64,000 nucleotides of DNA from Mycobacterium ahvazicum (GCF_900176255.2 NZ_FXEG02000001.1:124001-188000); one strand, 5' to 3'; positions 16,483 through 26,242 are shown, counted from the stretch's first letter. Numbers and translations are program-made. Notes: generated by a model from the sequence alone, not told the origin.

Positions 16483-16935
16483 ATGCGACGTGTTGTGGAG
16501 GGCGAATGGCAACCGACCGTTCCGGCGCTGGTCAATCTGGTTGCGGCATCGGGCGCACCGCAATTGCGAGCGGCTTTCGCCGCGGCCGGGCTGGACGGGA
16601 TCCGGCCCGCGCAAGCGATCGCCTTGGTACCACTGGCGCTGGGCGGACTCCATGCGTCGGCCTTGGCCGAGCGGCTCAGGGTGAGCCGGCAGGCGGTGGC
16701 CCAGGCGGTAGCTGCCCTGGAGCGGCACGGATACGTCACCCGGGTACCGGACCCGGCCGACGCGCGCGCCCGAACAATCGAGCTGACCCCACGCGGTCGA
16801 CAGGCTCTTCAGGTAATGCGCTCCCACGCAATCGAATTGGAGCGGCGATGGCAACAGGTGCTGGGTAAGCAGCGGCTGGGCGAATTTCGCGAGACGTTGG
16901 TGATGCTGTTGACGGCGGAATCCGGCTCGAACTGA
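16483..16935 (+). CDS. MarR-family transcriptional regulator
   Basis: I take ATG 16483 (MRRVVEGEWQ), giving 150 residues, normal for MarR. The winged helix-turn-helix is clear: HASALAERLRVSRQAVAQAVAALERHGYVTRVPDPADARARTIELTPRGR, about residues 61-110, with the wing containing the DxRxR-like motif. Flanking helices would form the dimer interface. It diverges from the LpqC-like esterase gene across a perfect palindrome, so it probably represses itself and that gene. The frame is open far upstream, but that stretch overlaps the esterase gene antisense. Confidence 0.85.
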   Translation: MRRVVEGEWQPTVPALVNLVAASGAPQLRAAFAAAGLDGIRPAQAIALVPLALGGLHASALAERLRVSRQAVAQAVAALERHGYVTRVPDPADARARTIELTPRGRQALQVMRSHAIELERRWQQVLGKQRLGEFRETLVMLLTAESGSN

Positions 16936-17015
16936 CGGCCGGTGAACTCCTGCCGTCGGGCCGCGCGGCCGTCATACTGTCGAATCGGGGCCCGTTCAAC
17001 GAGAGGGCGGCGGTT

Positions 17016-17888
17016 GTGATAACTCGTGATGTCAACGTGGGCGCCGTCGCCGATTTGGCGCTTTCTCCACCACGCGCCGCATTGGCCGCCGTCGACGACG
17101 GTGAGATCCTTTTGCTTCCGGTGCACGTCACTCTCGAGGAGCCGCCCGATCCAGCGTCATCGACGCGCATCGTGCAGCTGCCCGCCGGCAGCGCAGACCT
17201 CACCGATCGGCCCGTCGTGGTGGTCGCCGACGACGGGCCCCAATGGTTTCGACTGCGCTCGCTCACGATCAGAGGGACAGCCCGGGCCTTAGGCAATGAC
17301 ACCTATCGGGTCACCCCTGATCGGATCGTCGCGTGGGATTACGGCGCGCTTCGCGAGGTACCGGATCGGCCCGCAACCCCGGATCGGCAACCCGCAGCGG
17401 TTTCGGCCGCAGCCGAACAGGAGGACGGCCCCGCTCTGGACTCCCCGAAACTCCAAGCGGCGGTGGATAAATCGCGGGTCATGGTGCTGGCAACCCGATC
17501 ACGCAAGGGCACGGCGTTCGCGGTACCGCTCTGGTTCGTTCCCCATCAAGGTCGGCTTTATGCGACAACCTCGGCGTCGTCCTGGACCGTGCGCAATCTG
17601 GCTGCTACGTCCCGGGTGGCCCTCTTACTCGGTGGCGAAGGCGGTGACAAAGGCAGTCGTCTTCTGGTGCACGGAAGCGCTCGAGCGGTCCTCGCCATGC
17701 CACCGCCGGAGGTGCTCGCCCGGATCGCCTGGCGCTACTATCTGCGACCGCGATTCGCGGCGGTCGAGCTCAGTCACATCGGGCTGTGGCTGCTGCGAAT
17801 GCGGTATTACGGCCAGTCGCGGCCGGCATACATCGTGATCACGCCCCAGACCGCGACCGAACACGGATTGCCGCAGGCCCAGGTTTAG
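17016..17888 (+). CDS. Pyridoxamine 5'-phosphate oxidase-like flavin protein
   Basis: A 290-residue protein from GTG 17016. The second half (about residues 145-280) is a split-barrel flavin-binding domain of the PNPOx/F420 type: VMVLATRSRKGTAFAVPLWFVPHQGRLYATT and SWTVRNLAATSRVALLLGG. The first half (about residues 5-120) looks like a diverged copy of the same barrel (DLALSPPRAALAAVDDGEILLLPVHVTL). A Pro- and Ala-rich linker (about 120-140) joins them. Members bind FMN or F420 and reduce small molecules, or degrade haem; specificity is not readable. It leads a same-strand run with two SRPBCC-like genes. Confidence 0.75.
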   Translation: MITRDVNVGAVADLALSPPRAALAAVDDGEILLLPVHVTLEEPPDPASSTRIVQLPAGSADLTDRPVVVVADDGPQWFRLRSLTIRGTARALGNDTYRVTPDRIVAWDYGALREVPDRPATPDRQPAAVSAAAEQEDGPALDSPKLQAAVDKSRVMVLATRSRKGTAFAVPLWFVPHQGRLYATTSASSWTVRNLAATSRVALLLGGEGGDKGSRLLVHGSARAVLAMPPPEVLARIAWRYYLRPRFAAVELSHIGLWLLRMRYYGQSRPAYIVITPQTATEHGLPQAQV

Positions 17889-17922
17889 AGATGAAAACCT
17901 TTGTCCGGCAGGCTGTTCCACG

Positions 17923-18597
17923 ATGAGGTGGGGGGTTGCTTCGGCTATCGGGCTGGTCGGCTATGACGTGTTGATCCGGCCGACGCAGTTGGACTGGGGC
18001 GCTACAGCTTCCGAGCGGCTGATGCGATTGCCCGGCGATGACATCGTCGGGGACGTCATGAGCCATCACACCAAGGCCGTGACGATCAATGCTGCGCCGG
18101 CGCAGATCTGGCCGTGGCTGGTGCAGATCGGTGATTACCGAGCGGGCTTCTACAGCTACGACTGGGTAGAGCGTTGGGTGTTCGCCGGCACCGTGCATTA
18201 CATCGAAGGGCGCCGTTCCGCGACCCGCATCCACCCCGAACTCCAGGACCTGCGTGTCGGCGACCGGATCGACACCGGGTCGATCGGATCGGTACGGATC
18301 GGCAGTGTCGTGACGGTTCTCGAGCCCCAGCGTGCTCTGGTCATCGGAACCTGGGCGTTCGTCCTCGTGCCGATGAGTGACAACCGCACCCGCCTGCTGG
18401 TTCGCGAGCGGGACACCGGATGGTTGCGATTGCTGGCCCCGCGAGGCTCCGGGCTGCTTCGCGCATTCGGCGCGGTCATCGATTACACGGTGGGGGAGCC
18501 GCTGCATTTCGCGATGGTCCGCAAGATGATGTTGGGCATCAAGCGACGCGCCGAGTCCGCCGCGGTGCCCAGTGTCCCTCGGGAAAAGGACAAGTGA
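17923..18597 (+). CDS. SRPBCC-family protein
   Basis: The 224-residue protein opens with a short hydrophobic segment (WGVASAIGLVGYDVLI), possibly an uncleaved anchor. It then has a START-like SRPBCC fold beginning AVTINAAPAQIWPWLVQIGDYRAGFYSYDWVER, typical of a mycobacterial group of unknown function. The late strand FVLVPMSDNRTRLLVRERD and the C-terminal helix complete the fold. Such proteins bind hydrophobic ligands in a deep pocket. It starts 34 bases after the flavin protein gene and is likely co-transcribed with it. Confidence 0.75.
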   Translation: MRWGVASAIGLVGYDVLIRPTQLDWGATASERLMRLPGDDIVGDVMSHHTKAVTINAAPAQIWPWLVQIGDYRAGFYSYDWVERWVFAGTVHYIEGRRSATRIHPELQDLRVGDRIDTGSIGSVRIGSVVTVLEPQRALVIGTWAFVLVPMSDNRTRLLVRERDTGWLRLLAPRGSGLLRAFGAVIDYTVGEPLHFAMVRKMMLGIKRRAESAAVPSVPREKDK

Positions 18598-18636
18598 CCC
18601 TAGGCCCCGGGCCCCGGCCGAATCGACAATCGCACC

Positions 18637-19284
18637 ATGTCAACCATGGGCGCCGAACGCATGCTGATCGAATCGGCGGTTCCGGCTTTCGACGCGATGC
18701 TCGATGAGCACGTTGTCGTAGCCGCTGACCCGGCGACCACTTACCGGGCCGCGAGAGGCCTGGACCTGCTCACCGTGCGCACGCCGCTGCTGGCGGCATC
18801 GATGTGGCTCCGGAACCTACTGGCCCGCCTGTCGGGTCGGGCCGTGCCCACGCCACCACGCCTGGTGCTTGGTGAGAACGAACTGCCCGGCTGGCTGGTG
18901 CTGGGCGACCGGCCGAACCGCGAATTCGCGTTCGGCGCGATCGGAAAATTCTGGCAGCCGGTGATCGAATGGCGCGACGTCACGCCGGCAGATTTCACCA
19001 CCTTCGCCGAACCCGGGTGGGCAAAAATCGGGGCTAACTTCTCGGTGGCAGCCTACGGGGACAGCCACTCCCTACTCAGCTACCAATGCCGCACTGCCAC
19101 AACCGATCCCGCTGCACGCCGGAACTTCCTGCGGTACTGGTGGCTGATCCGGCCCTTCGCCGCGCACATCATGCGCGCCACCCTTAAGACGATCAGGGCT
19201 AACGCTGAGGCAGCGGCCAGATCGGCTGGCGACCACCCCCCCGCGGTGACCTCAGGAGTCGAAGGGCGCCATCCGCACCGCTAG
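18637..19284 (+). CDS. Hypothetical protein, SRPBCC-like
   Basis: A 215-residue protein starting MSTMGAERMLIESAV. Its opening (FDAMLDEHVVVAADPATTYRAARGLDLLTVRTPLL) and the late FSVAAYGDSHSLLSYQCRTATTDPAARRNFLRYWWLIRPFAAHIMRATL resemble SRPBCC-like proteins found in mycobacteria and streptomycetes; function unknown. No signal peptide is evident. The gene ends convergent with the HD-domain gene and overlaps it by 33 bases. It may work with the SRPBCC gene 39 bases upstream. Confidence 0.7.
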   Translation: MSTMGAERMLIESAVPAFDAMLDEHVVVAADPATTYRAARGLDLLTVRTPLLAASMWLRNLLARLSGRAVPTPPRLVLGENELPGWLVLGDRPNREFAFGAIGKFWQPVIEWRDVTPADFTTFAEPGWAKIGANFSVAAYGDSHSLLSYQCRTATTDPAARRNFLRYWWLIRPFAAHIMRATLKTIRANAEAAARSAGDHPPAVTSGVEGRHPHR

Positions 19285-20025
19285 CGGCAATCCGCAGCGG
19301 ACCAGGAGCCCAAAGCGTCCGCGCGGCACCGCCGCTGCCTCGGCGCGCATCATGCCCACGAGCTCGCGTTTGAAATCGCCTCGCGGGTAGCGTCGCAACA
19401 CCTCGGCAACGTTGCCCGGGGCGATCTCCCAGATGCGCAGTCCGGCGCCGTCGACCATCGCGCCCCACTGCAGGTAACAGCCCATCGCGCCGTCGACCTC
19501 GACCGTGATGCCCGGTGTCGTATGCACACAGATGCCGTCGGCCAGCAGGTCCGCGCGCTGGTCATCCACTGCTGCCGCCTGGGCGCAGGCGAACATCCGT
19601 TCTGCGCTTCCGAGCGTGAAATCGCGCTCCGGCGTCGGCTTTACGATGCCGTAGTCGTGCAGGAGCGCCCCGCAGTAGAAGAGTTCGTCGTCGAGCTCGC
19701 AGCCGTCGACCGCCGCGAGGGCATGCCCGAACAGCCAGGTGCGGTAGGAGTGACCCAGCAGCGTCGGCGGCAATTCCGCGCACGCCTGTTCGGCCTCGCG
19801 CGCGAACCTGGAGTCCGGTACCCGCAGTGTGTTCAGATCGACGCGCGCGGCCGCCTCCGGAATTCGCCCCAGCGCCAGCTTGACCCGGCCCACCGCGTTG
19901 GTCCATTGGCCCGCCGCGGTAGCGAGCAGCAGACGCCGTCGCTGTGCTCCAGACAGCCGCCCGCCGGTGCGACGCGCCCAGCCGAGCCCGCCAAGCCGCT
20001 GCGGATCAGGCATGGTCGCGGCCAA
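19252..20025 (-). CDS. HD-domain phosphohydrolase-like protein
   Basis: A 257-residue protein with HD-superfamily metal motifs: HSYRTWLFGHAL (about residues 92-103), CGALLHDYG (about 118-126, the HD pair) and the later CVHTTPG (about 165-171). HD proteins are phosphohydrolases or, in the cyanamide-hydratase-like group, hydratases. Which applies is not clear. The N-terminus is basic and Arg-rich, without a signal. It follows no obvious operon; the convergent overlap with the gene at 18637 is 33 bases. The polysaccharide deacetylase gene on the same strand ends 11 bases downstream of its stop direction side and starts beyond it. Confidence 0.75.
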   Translation of the reverse strand: MAATMPDPQRLGGLGWARRTGGRLSGAQRRRLLLATAAGQWTNAVGRVKLALGRIPEAAARVDLNTLRVPDSRFAREAEQACAELPPTLLGHSYRTWLFGHALAAVDGCELDDELFYCGALLHDYGIVKPTPERDFTLGSAERMFACAQAAAVDDQRADLLADGICVHTTPGITVEVDGAMGCYLQWGAMVDGAGLRIWEIAPGNVAEVLRRYPRGDFKRELVGMMRAEAAAVPRGRFGLLVRCGLPLAVRMAPFDS

Positions 20026-20036
20026 TTTCGTTGTCG

Positions 20037-20852
20037 CTAAGGTGTTCTCAAGAACACGTCGTTGAGCGTGACGGTACGCAAGTTTCGATCACGGATCGTG
20101 TCGATGAGTTGCGGATACACATGCGTGACCGGCAGGTGGTTGAGGTGACCGATCACAATGGACTGCGGGACGAAGTACTCGTCGATCATCTTGAGGATGT
20201 ACTCCTCGGTGATCAGTGTGGAGTCCGACAAGGATCCTGACCAAAGGGTCGGCACGGTGTAACCGAGCTCGTTCGCCACGGCGTCGACGGCGGCGTTGTG
20301 TTTGCCATACGGCGGCCGGTAATACGGTTTCGCCCCGACGCCGTAGGTCTTCTTTAAGAACTCGTCATTGCGCTTGAGCTCTTCTTCGATCTTGCTCTGC
20401 GGCACGGTCGTCAAGTCCGGGTGCGACCAGGTGTGGTTGCCGAGCTGGATCTGCCCGGACTCCACCAGCGGTCGCAGCAGATCCAGGTTGTCGGTCCACG
20501 AGTTGTAGATCCCATTGACGAAAAACGTCATTCGCACGCCGGTGTCCTTGGCGAGCTGCGTGTAGGCGCGCACCACGTCGCTGTTCACCCCATCATCGAG
20601 GGTCAACGCGAGCAGGTCGCCGTCGCCGGGAAGCTTCATCAGTGCGCCGCCACCCGGTAGCGGGATCCGCGCACTCAGCGGCGGTGGCGGCAACAAGCCC
20701 GCCGGTGATGGCGCCGCGGGTCCCGGGGTCGGCATCGAATCCAGGGGCACCTGAGCAAAGGTTCGCGGTTGCGGATCGACGATCAGCCGTGCCGCACCGA
20801 CGGCCGCGACCGTAGCTGCGGCGAGCGAGCCGAGGAAACGGCGACGCTTCAT
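20037..20852 (-). CDS. Tat-exported polysaccharide deacetylase (NodB domain)
   Basis: From ATG 20852 the 271-residue product starts with a twin-arginine signal (MKRRRFLGSLAAATVAAVG), then a Pro-rich linker and a NodB homology domain. The motifs are LTLDDGVNS (catalytic and metal Asp), NHTWSHPDL (metal His-x3-His) and RPPYGKHN. Such enzymes remove N- or O-acetyl groups from peptidoglycan or other glycans outside the membrane. The frame extends 32 codons upstream, but that start would bury the Tat signal. The mature C-terminus contains the expected late His (IVIGHLNHLP). Confidence 0.87.
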   Translation of the reverse strand: MKRRRFLGSLAAATVAAVGAARLIVDPQPRTFAQVPLDSMPTPGPAAPSPAGLLPPPPLSARIPLPGGGALMKLPGDGDLLALTLDDGVNSDVVRAYTQLAKDTGVRMTFFVNGIYNSWTDNLDLLRPLVESGQIQLGNHTWSHPDLTTVPQSKIEEELKRNDEFLKKTYGVGAKPYYRPPYGKHNAAVDAVANELGYTVPTLWSGSLSDSTLITEEYILKMIDEYFVPQSIVIGHLNHLPVTHVYPQLIDTIRDRNLRTVTLNDVFLRTP

Positions 20853-21056
20853 CTCCGATTCGTTTGCGGTGCTGTGGCGACGAGGCGACCGGGCGTACCG
20901 GTCCCCTCTCCTGCCAAACTCCGCATCCACAGCAGCGAACCGTACCACTACCAGCCCAAATATGTCCGTTTCGGGGCGGGAGGGTCAGCTGTGAATTCCC
21001 GGGGAAAACGGCGTAGAGCTGCGAAGGTCACGGGTTGGTGACGACGCGCTGTGGGA

Positions 21057-22439
21057 TCAGTTCGGCTGCCCGCTGCCACGCTGCGGTAACGGCACCGGTT
21101 CGACATTCGGGGTGCCCAGCGTCGAGGCCAGCCAGGGCAACGATGCCTCGAACGCCTCCGCGGCGAATGGCCAGTCGTGTTTGCCTGGTTGGGTCACCAC
21201 CGCGCAGTTGATGCCGTTTGCCTCGGCGATCGTGCACAGCGCGTGGGCGGCCGCGTCCTGTCCCTCCGGATTGGCCGCGGCGGTACTCACCAGGGCGGGG
21301 TTGGCGCCATGCGCGACGCCGTGCCCACCGGGTGGCGCGGGGATGTCGAACCATCCCGACAGTCCGGTGTAGTGGCCGTGCCGGGTCATCACGGTGAGCG
21401 GGTCGTAGTCGGCCCAGGCGGCCGGGTTGCCGCCGAACAACTCGGCGATGGTTTGTTCCTTGCTGCCGATGTTGGGCCGGAAGTCACCGGCGATGTCCAC
21501 GAAGGCGCTGAACAATTCCGGATGCATGACGGCCAGGGTGACGGCGCAGGTCCCGCCCATCGACCACCCGGCGACGCCCCAGTTCGCCCGGTCGGCGCTG
21601 ACGCCGAAGTTCGACACCATGAATGGCACCACATCTTTGGTCAGATGATCGGCGGCGTTGCCGCGGCTTCCGTTGACGCATTCGGTGTCGTTGTCGAACG
21701 CGCCGGTGGGGTCGGGAAACACGAAGACCGGGGCGAAACCGTGGTGGCGGGCGGCGAAGCCGTCGATGGCGGTGAAGGCACCGCCGGGCCCCAGCCAGTC
21801 GCGAGGCAGATTGAACGCCGAGCCGAGCATCATGACCGTCGGTAGCCGGGGCGGCGGGTTGGTGTTGAACCAGGCCGGAGGCAGGTACACGAGTTCCTGG
21901 CGGTGCGGGAAGTGCGATGCGTTGGAGTCGATGTTGACCGGCACGACGACACCCTTGTCCGGCTTGGTTCCGGCGACTTGCATCGCGGTGACCTGCAGCC
22001 GGTCGATCTGATCAGGAAGCGGCTCGGACGTCAGCTGGTTCCACGCGGCGAGCACGGTGGGGAAATAGCCAACCCAGAGGTTCAAGGACATGCCCGCGCA
22101 CAACACACACAGCGGGACCGACAGGAACGCGAGTCCGCGTCGCCACCAGCGGGCGCCCTTCCAGCCCAGCACCAACACCGCGGCGGTCAATCCGCTCAGC
22201 GCGATCCACAGCCACAGGGACTTGGGTGCCGGGTCACCGGCCACCCCGAGCGATGCGATGTACCAGTAGGCCAGCGCGGCGACCGCGGCCGCGACGACCA
22301 GTGCCACGGGCAGCGCGCGGCGAAGCCAGCTCGGCCTGCGCCAGTCGATCACGATCAGCGCCACCAGCAGCGCAAATACTTGCGTCGCGAGGGGCAGCCA
22401 GCCGTGCAGCAACGACAGTTGTCCGAGGAATTGGGGCAA
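21057..22439 (-). CDS. Membrane-anchored esterase (esterase D/Ag85-like domain)
   Basis: The N-terminus carries about four hydrophobic segments (roughly the first 150 residues), so it is membrane-embedded. The C-terminal domain is an alpha/beta hydrolase of the esterase-D/antigen-85 type: LPTVMMLGSAFNLP, GVAGWSMGGTCAVTLA (Ser nucleophile), and late GKHDWPFAAEAF (His). Related actinobacterial proteins have this multi-pass plus esterase layout. The start is uncertain. I propose TTG 22439, with a modest AAGG upstream and no overlap with the ATPase gene; TTG 22412 is possible. The open frame to 22550 would overlap the ATPase gene by 68 bases. Confidence 0.75.
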   Translation of the reverse strand: MPQFLGQLSLLHGWLPLATQVFALLVALIVIDWRRPSWLRRALPVALVVAAAVAALAYWYIASLGVAGDPAPKSLWLWIALSGLTAAVLVLGWKGARWWRRGLAFLSVPLCVLCAGMSLNLWVGYFPTVLAAWNQLTSEPLPDQIDRLQVTAMQVAGTKPDKGVVVPVNIDSNASHFPHRQELVYLPPAWFNTNPPPRLPTVMMLGSAFNLPRDWLGPGGAFTAIDGFAARHHGFAPVFVFPDPTGAFDNDTECVNGSRGNAADHLTKDVVPFMVSNFGVSADRANWGVAGWSMGGTCAVTLAVMHPELFSAFVDIAGDFRPNIGSKEQTIAELFGGNPAAWADYDPLTVMTRHGHYTGLSGWFDIPAPPGGHGVAHGANPALVSTAAANPEGQDAAAHALCTIAEANGINCAVVTQPGKHDWPFAAEAFEASLPWLASTLGTPNVEPVPLPQRGSGQPN

Positions 22440-22482
22440 ACGTGCAGACCTTAAAGCTATGGAACCCGGTAGGCCAGACCAA

Positions 22483-24762
22483 CTATCCCATATCGCCCGG
22501 ACGGATCGCGCTCGTGAAGGAGCGCAGTCGCAGGCTGTTACCGACGACAAAGACGCTGGAAAAGGCCATCGCGGCGCCCGCGAGCATCGGGTTGAGCAGG
22601 CCCAGCGCGGCCAGCGGGATCGCGGCCGCGTTGTAGCCGAAGGCCCAGAACAGGTTCATCTTGATCGTGGCCAGCGTCTTGCGGGAGAGCCGGATCGCGT
22701 CGACGGCCGCACACAGGTCGCCGCGGACCAAGGTCAGGTCGGCGGCCTCGATCGCCACGTCGGTGCCGGTGCCCATGGCGATGCCCAGATCGGCGGAGGC
22801 CAGGGCCGCGGCGTCGTTGACCCCGTCGCCGACCATCGCGACGACCTTGCCGTCGGACTGCAGACGCTGCACCACGGCGACTTTGTCGGCGGGCAGCACC
22901 TCGGCGATGACGTGCGCGATCCGCAGCTCTCCGGCGATCCGGTCGGCCACGATCTGGTTGTCCCCGGTCAGCAGGACCGGTGTCAGTCCGAGTCGCTTGA
23001 ACTGCCGGATGGCCTCGGCGCTGGTGGGCTTGACGGTGTCGGCGATCACCAGGATGCCGCGGGCGCTGCCGTCCCAGCCCACGGCGACGGCGGTCTTGCC
23101 TTCGCTCTCGGCGCGAAGTTTGGCCTCGCAAAGGGTGGGGGTCAGGCCCGCGTCGAGGTACTGCCCCCAATCGGCCAGCAGGCTTTCGCGGCCGACGACG
23201 ACGGCATGACCGTCGACGGTGCCTTGTACGCCTTTGCCTTGCACGTTCGTGAAACCCTCGGGCGCCGGCAGCGAGCCCAGTTCCGCGGCGGCGGCCTTGG
23301 CGATCGCTTGGGCGACCGGGTGTTCGGAGGCGTTCTCGAGCGCTCCCGCCCAGCGCAGCACCGCGGCCCGGTCGGTGCCGGGCGCCGCGATGACGTCGAC
23401 GAGCGTCATTTTGCCGGTGGTCACGGTGCCGGTCTTGTCGAGAACGATGGTGTCGACCTTGCGGGTGGACTCCAGCACCTCGGGCCCCTTGATCAGCACG
23501 CCGAGTTGGGCCGCGCGACCCGTGCCGACCAACAGCGCGGTCGGCGTGGCCAGGCCCAGTGCGCATGGGCAGGCGATGATCAGCACCGCGACCGCGGCCG
23601 TGAACGCCGCGGCGACCGGGAATCCGGCGACCAGCCACCCCACCAGGGTGACGACGGCGATCGCGATGACGATCGGCACGAAGACCGCGGACACGCGGTC
23701 CGCGAGTCGCTGGACCTTGGCCTTGCCCGATTGCGCGTTCTCAACCAGCCTGGCCATCTGCGCGAGCTGGGTGTCGGCGCCGACCCGGGTGGCGCGCACG
23801 ACGAGGCGCCCGCCGGCGTTGACGGTGGCGCCGGTGACGACGTCGCCCTCGCCCACCTCGATCGGCACCGACTCGCCGGTCAGCATGGAGGCGTCGACGG
23901 CTGACGATCCGGAGACGACGACCCCGTCGGTCGCGATCTTCTCGCCGGGACGCACGACGAACTCGTCGCCGACCTTGAGCTGCTCGACGGGGATGCGGAT
24001 CTCGATGCCCGCACCGTCGGGGCGCAGAAAATCGGGACGCAGCACCGCGACGTCCTTGGCGCCGAGCTCCACCAGGGCGCGCAGCGCCGCGCCGGCCCGC
24101 CGCTTGGACCGGGTCTCGAAGTAGCGGCCGGCCAGAACGAACAGCGTCACACCCGCGGCCACTTCGAGATAGATGTCGCCGGCGCCGACACTCGGCGTCA
24201 CGGTCAGCGAGAAGCCGTGATGCAGATGGCGGTGGCCGGCCGTCCCGAAGAACAGGGCATACACCGACCACAGGAACGCCGACAGGGTCCCGATCGACAC
24301 CAGCGTGTCCATCGTCGCCGCGCCGTGCTTGAGGTTCGTCCAAGCGGCGGCATGAAACGGCCAACCCGCCCACAGCACGACCGGCGCGGCCAGGGCCAGC
24401 GATGCCCACTGCCAGTTGCGGAACTCCCATGCCGGGATCATCGCCATCGCGATCACCGGGGTGGCCAGCACGATCGCGGCGATCAGGCGGTTACGCAGCG
24501 AAGCCAGCTCGTGGTCGTCACCGGCGGCCTCCGCATGCGATTGCGGCATGACGGCGCTATAGCCGGCCTTTTCGACCTCGACAACCAGCGACTGAGGGTC
24601 GTATCCGGCCGGCACGGTGACCGAGGCTCGTTCCAGGGCGAAATTCACGGTCGCCGTCACGCCGTCGAGTTTGTTCAGCGCCTTTTCCAGCCGGGCCGCG
24701 CAGGAGGCACACGTCATCCCGGCGATGTCCAACTCCAGGTTGCTGACCGCGCTTGTGGTCAT
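22483..24762 (-). CDS. Copper-translocating P1B-type ATPase
   Basis: A 759-residue heavy-metal ATPase. An N-terminal metal-binding domain has MTCASC (Cys18, Cys21). Then come TGES (295-298), the transmembrane CPC site (398-400) diagnostic of Cu+ transporters, the phosphorylation motif DKTGT (Asp442), SEHP (about 479-482), TGDN and GDGVND. A His-rich loop (GHRHLHHG, 176-183) lies between membrane helices. It exports cuprous copper from the cytoplasm using ATP. It resembles mycobacterial CtpA/CtpB/CtpV but I cannot fix the orthologue. The upstream region has two copper-type operators and a clear promoter, so it is probably induced by copper. Confidence 0.93.
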   Translation of the reverse strand: MTTSAVSNLELDIAGMTCASCAARLEKALNKLDGVTATVNFALERASVTVPAGYDPQSLVVEVEKAGYSAVMPQSHAEAAGDDHELASLRNRLIAAIVLATPVIAMAMIPAWEFRNWQWASLALAAPVVLWAGWPFHAAAWTNLKHGAATMDTLVSIGTLSAFLWSVYALFFGTAGHRHLHHGFSLTVTPSVGAGDIYLEVAAGVTLFVLAGRYFETRSKRRAGAALRALVELGAKDVAVLRPDFLRPDGAGIEIRIPVEQLKVGDEFVVRPGEKIATDGVVVSGSSAVDASMLTGESVPIEVGEGDVVTGATVNAGGRLVVRATRVGADTQLAQMARLVENAQSGKAKVQRLADRVSAVFVPIVIAIAVVTLVGWLVAGFPVAAAFTAAVAVLIIACPCALGLATPTALLVGTGRAAQLGVLIKGPEVLESTRKVDTIVLDKTGTVTTGKMTLVDVIAAPGTDRAAVLRWAGALENASEHPVAQAIAKAAAAELGSLPAPEGFTNVQGKGVQGTVDGHAVVVGRESLLADWGQYLDAGLTPTLCEAKLRAESEGKTAVAVGWDGSARGILVIADTVKPTSAEAIRQFKRLGLTPVLLTGDNQIVADRIAGELRIAHVIAEVLPADKVAVVQRLQSDGKVVAMVGDGVNDAAALASADLGIAMGTGTDVAIEAADLTLVRGDLCAAVDAIRLSRKTLATIKMNLFWAFGYNAAAIPLAALGLLNPMLAGAAMAFSSVFVVGNSLRLRSFTSAIRPGDMG

Positions 24763-24777
24763 GACGCTCCTTCCCTG

Positions 24778-24839
24778 TACCCCGTGGGGGTATTTAAGCC
24801 ATACCTCACGTATATACCCCTAAGGGGTATTGGCGTCAA
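24778..24839 (-). promoter_or_regulatory. Copper-responsive promoter with two RicR/CsoR-type boxes
   Basis: On the minus strand a -35 TTGACG (24839-24834) and -10 TATATA (24816-24811) are separated by exactly 17 bases. A 15-base TACCC-N5-GGGTA box (24815-24829) fills the spacer and touches the -10. A second TACCC-N5-GGGTA box lies at 24778-24792, between promoter and start codon. This motif is the established binding pattern of the mycobacterial copper sensors RicR/CsoR, which release DNA when they bind Cu+. A strong Shine-Dalgarno (GGAAGGAG) precedes ATG 24762. Confidence 0.85.
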
Positions 24840-24903
24840 GACGTGTCATCGTGAGATTCTGCCTGTTCGGCGAGGCGAGGGTCGGTGGTGGGGCGTCCGT
24901 CCG

Positions 24904-25980
24904 CTACGGCTGCGACAACAACAGCATGACCCGGCCCTCCGCCGGCGCCTCGGGGAAGGCGCTGAGATCGAAGCCGTAGTACTTGCGCTGGATGTCGGTG
25001 ATGGCGTCGACCACTTTGCCGCTGGCCGTGAGCTGACCGCCGCGGACGCCGGCCATCATGCCCCTGAAGTCGGGCACCGAGAGCGATTCGGCGAGCAGGA
25101 GTGCCTCGCCACCGGATGCCAGAGTGACCAACACCCCGGCGCCGGCGTAGTTATTGCCGCCGCGGCCGGTGCCTCGCGGCGCCCAGTAGACGGGCTGGGA
25201 CGCCACGGTGCCTTTCACCCGCCGGTACTCGCCCGGGTGGTCGGTGTCGGCGACGGTCACGACGGGCAGCGCGGCGATCGTGCGTTGTTCTTTCAACCAC
25301 ATGGCGCCCAGCGGGATGCAGACGATCGCGTACATCATCACCAGTAGCACCAGCACCGGCTTCCACGCGATCTCCCACCCGAGCCGGCGTTGCGAGATCG
25401 GCGAGCCAAGCAGCCGCGCATCGAGTTTGTTGCGCCCGAGGCGAAAGACGTACCACGCCAGAATCCGGGCCAGCGCCATGCAGCCGAGGATGACCAGGCC
25501 GACGATGCCGCAGACCCGCCAATAGAACGTGCTGTCACCCTGATTGGTGGTCGCGGCCAGCATCACCGCCGGGATCGGCGCGGTGATCAACAGCAGCAAT
25601 GCGTACGACGGGTGACTGGTCAGGAACGGGTAGGTCACCGTCCACGCGCGGTTGCCGCCGTAGACGGTCATCCCCCCGATGTCGGCGTGCACCGTCGGAG
25701 TCCACGAGCCCTCCACCACCCGGGGCCTAACCAGGCAGCGTACGAAGAAGAATCCGAAGACCACCGAAACCACCAGCGCGCCCCAGAACACCCCGCCGAG
25801 CCGTTCGCCCGTTCCGGGCACGCCGAATGCCCCACGGATGTCGATGACTTTGCCGATGAAGAACGTCAACGGCATGACGAAGAAAAACTCGGTGAGCCAA
25901 ATCTGGATCAGCTGCGGGATGCGCGAGCCGATCCGATCGAACGCCAGCACGCGTTGCCAGATGAAGCGCAGCACGCCCAT
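24904..25980 (-). CDS. Multi-pass membrane protein of unknown function
   Basis: A 358-residue protein with about five hydrophobic segments: near residues 25-45, 60-80, 125-145, 155-180 and 205-225. They are followed by a soluble C-terminal domain (VTVADTDHPGEYRRVKGTVASQPVYWAP...), which looks beta-rich. I do not recognise a characterised family. The start ATG 25980 gives a plausible amphipathic N-terminus (MGVLRFIWQRVLAF). It lies upstream of the copper ATPase on the same strand, but the ATPase has its own promoter, so shared function is not implied. Confidence 0.75.
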   Translation of the reverse strand: MGVLRFIWQRVLAFDRIGSRIPQLIQIWLTEFFFVMPLTFFIGKVIDIRGAFGVPGTGERLGGVFWGALVVSVVFGFFFVRCLVRPRVVEGSWTPTVHADIGGMTVYGGNRAWTVTYPFLTSHPSYALLLLITAPIPAVMLAATTNQGDSTFYWRVCGIVGLVILGCMALARILAWYVFRLGRNKLDARLLGSPISQRRLGWEIAWKPVLVLLVMMYAIVCIPLGAMWLKEQRTIAALPVVTVADTDHPGEYRRVKGTVASQPVYWAPRGTGRGGNNYAGAGVLVTLASGGEALLLAESLSVPDFRGMMAGVRGGQLTASGKVVDAITDIQRKYYGFDLSAFPEAPAEGRVMLLLSQP

Positions 25981-26161
25981 GGCGGGGACTCTACCTGGGA
26001 ATTATGTCAGCGATGGTCAGTTGAGCATCATTGCCTTGGGTGCGATCCGCCGCCGATGTACCAACCCCTGCTCGGCGCTCCATCCGGCCTCCTGGTAAGA
26101 GCAGAACGTGGTGCGCGCGGCGAGGTCGTCGGGTTTGCCCAGTCGGCTCCCCGGTGAGGAC

Positions 26162-26242
26162 CCCGGTCTGGTGGGCGGACCGGCATCGATCCCTCACCCG
26201 CGATCCGGGGTGACCCCAATATCCCGGAGCCACCAGACCGGG
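26162..26242. repeat. 13-base inverted repeat around a structured leader
   Basis: CCCGGTCTGGTGG (26162-26174) is exactly complemented by CCACCAGACCGGG (26230-26242). The 55-base loop contains a nested GGGGT-G-ACCCC hairpin (26207-26217) and a TCCGGG/CCCGGA pair (26204-26209, 26223-26228). It ends 36 bases before the start of the SRPBCC pseudogene. There is no T-tract, so a simple terminator is unlikely; it may be a folded 5' leader or a large operator. Confidence 0.5.

Noticed and set aside
22459..23904. 481-codon plus-strand frame within the copper ATPase
   Set aside because: Low-complexity Gly-, Asp- and Arg-rich shadow of a well-supported ATPase gene.
26017..26165. Minus-strand stretch ending EAGWSAEQGLVHRRRIAP that looks coding by third-position GC
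   Set aside because: No start codon follows the preceding in-frame TGA, and I do not recognise a family; at most a remnant.
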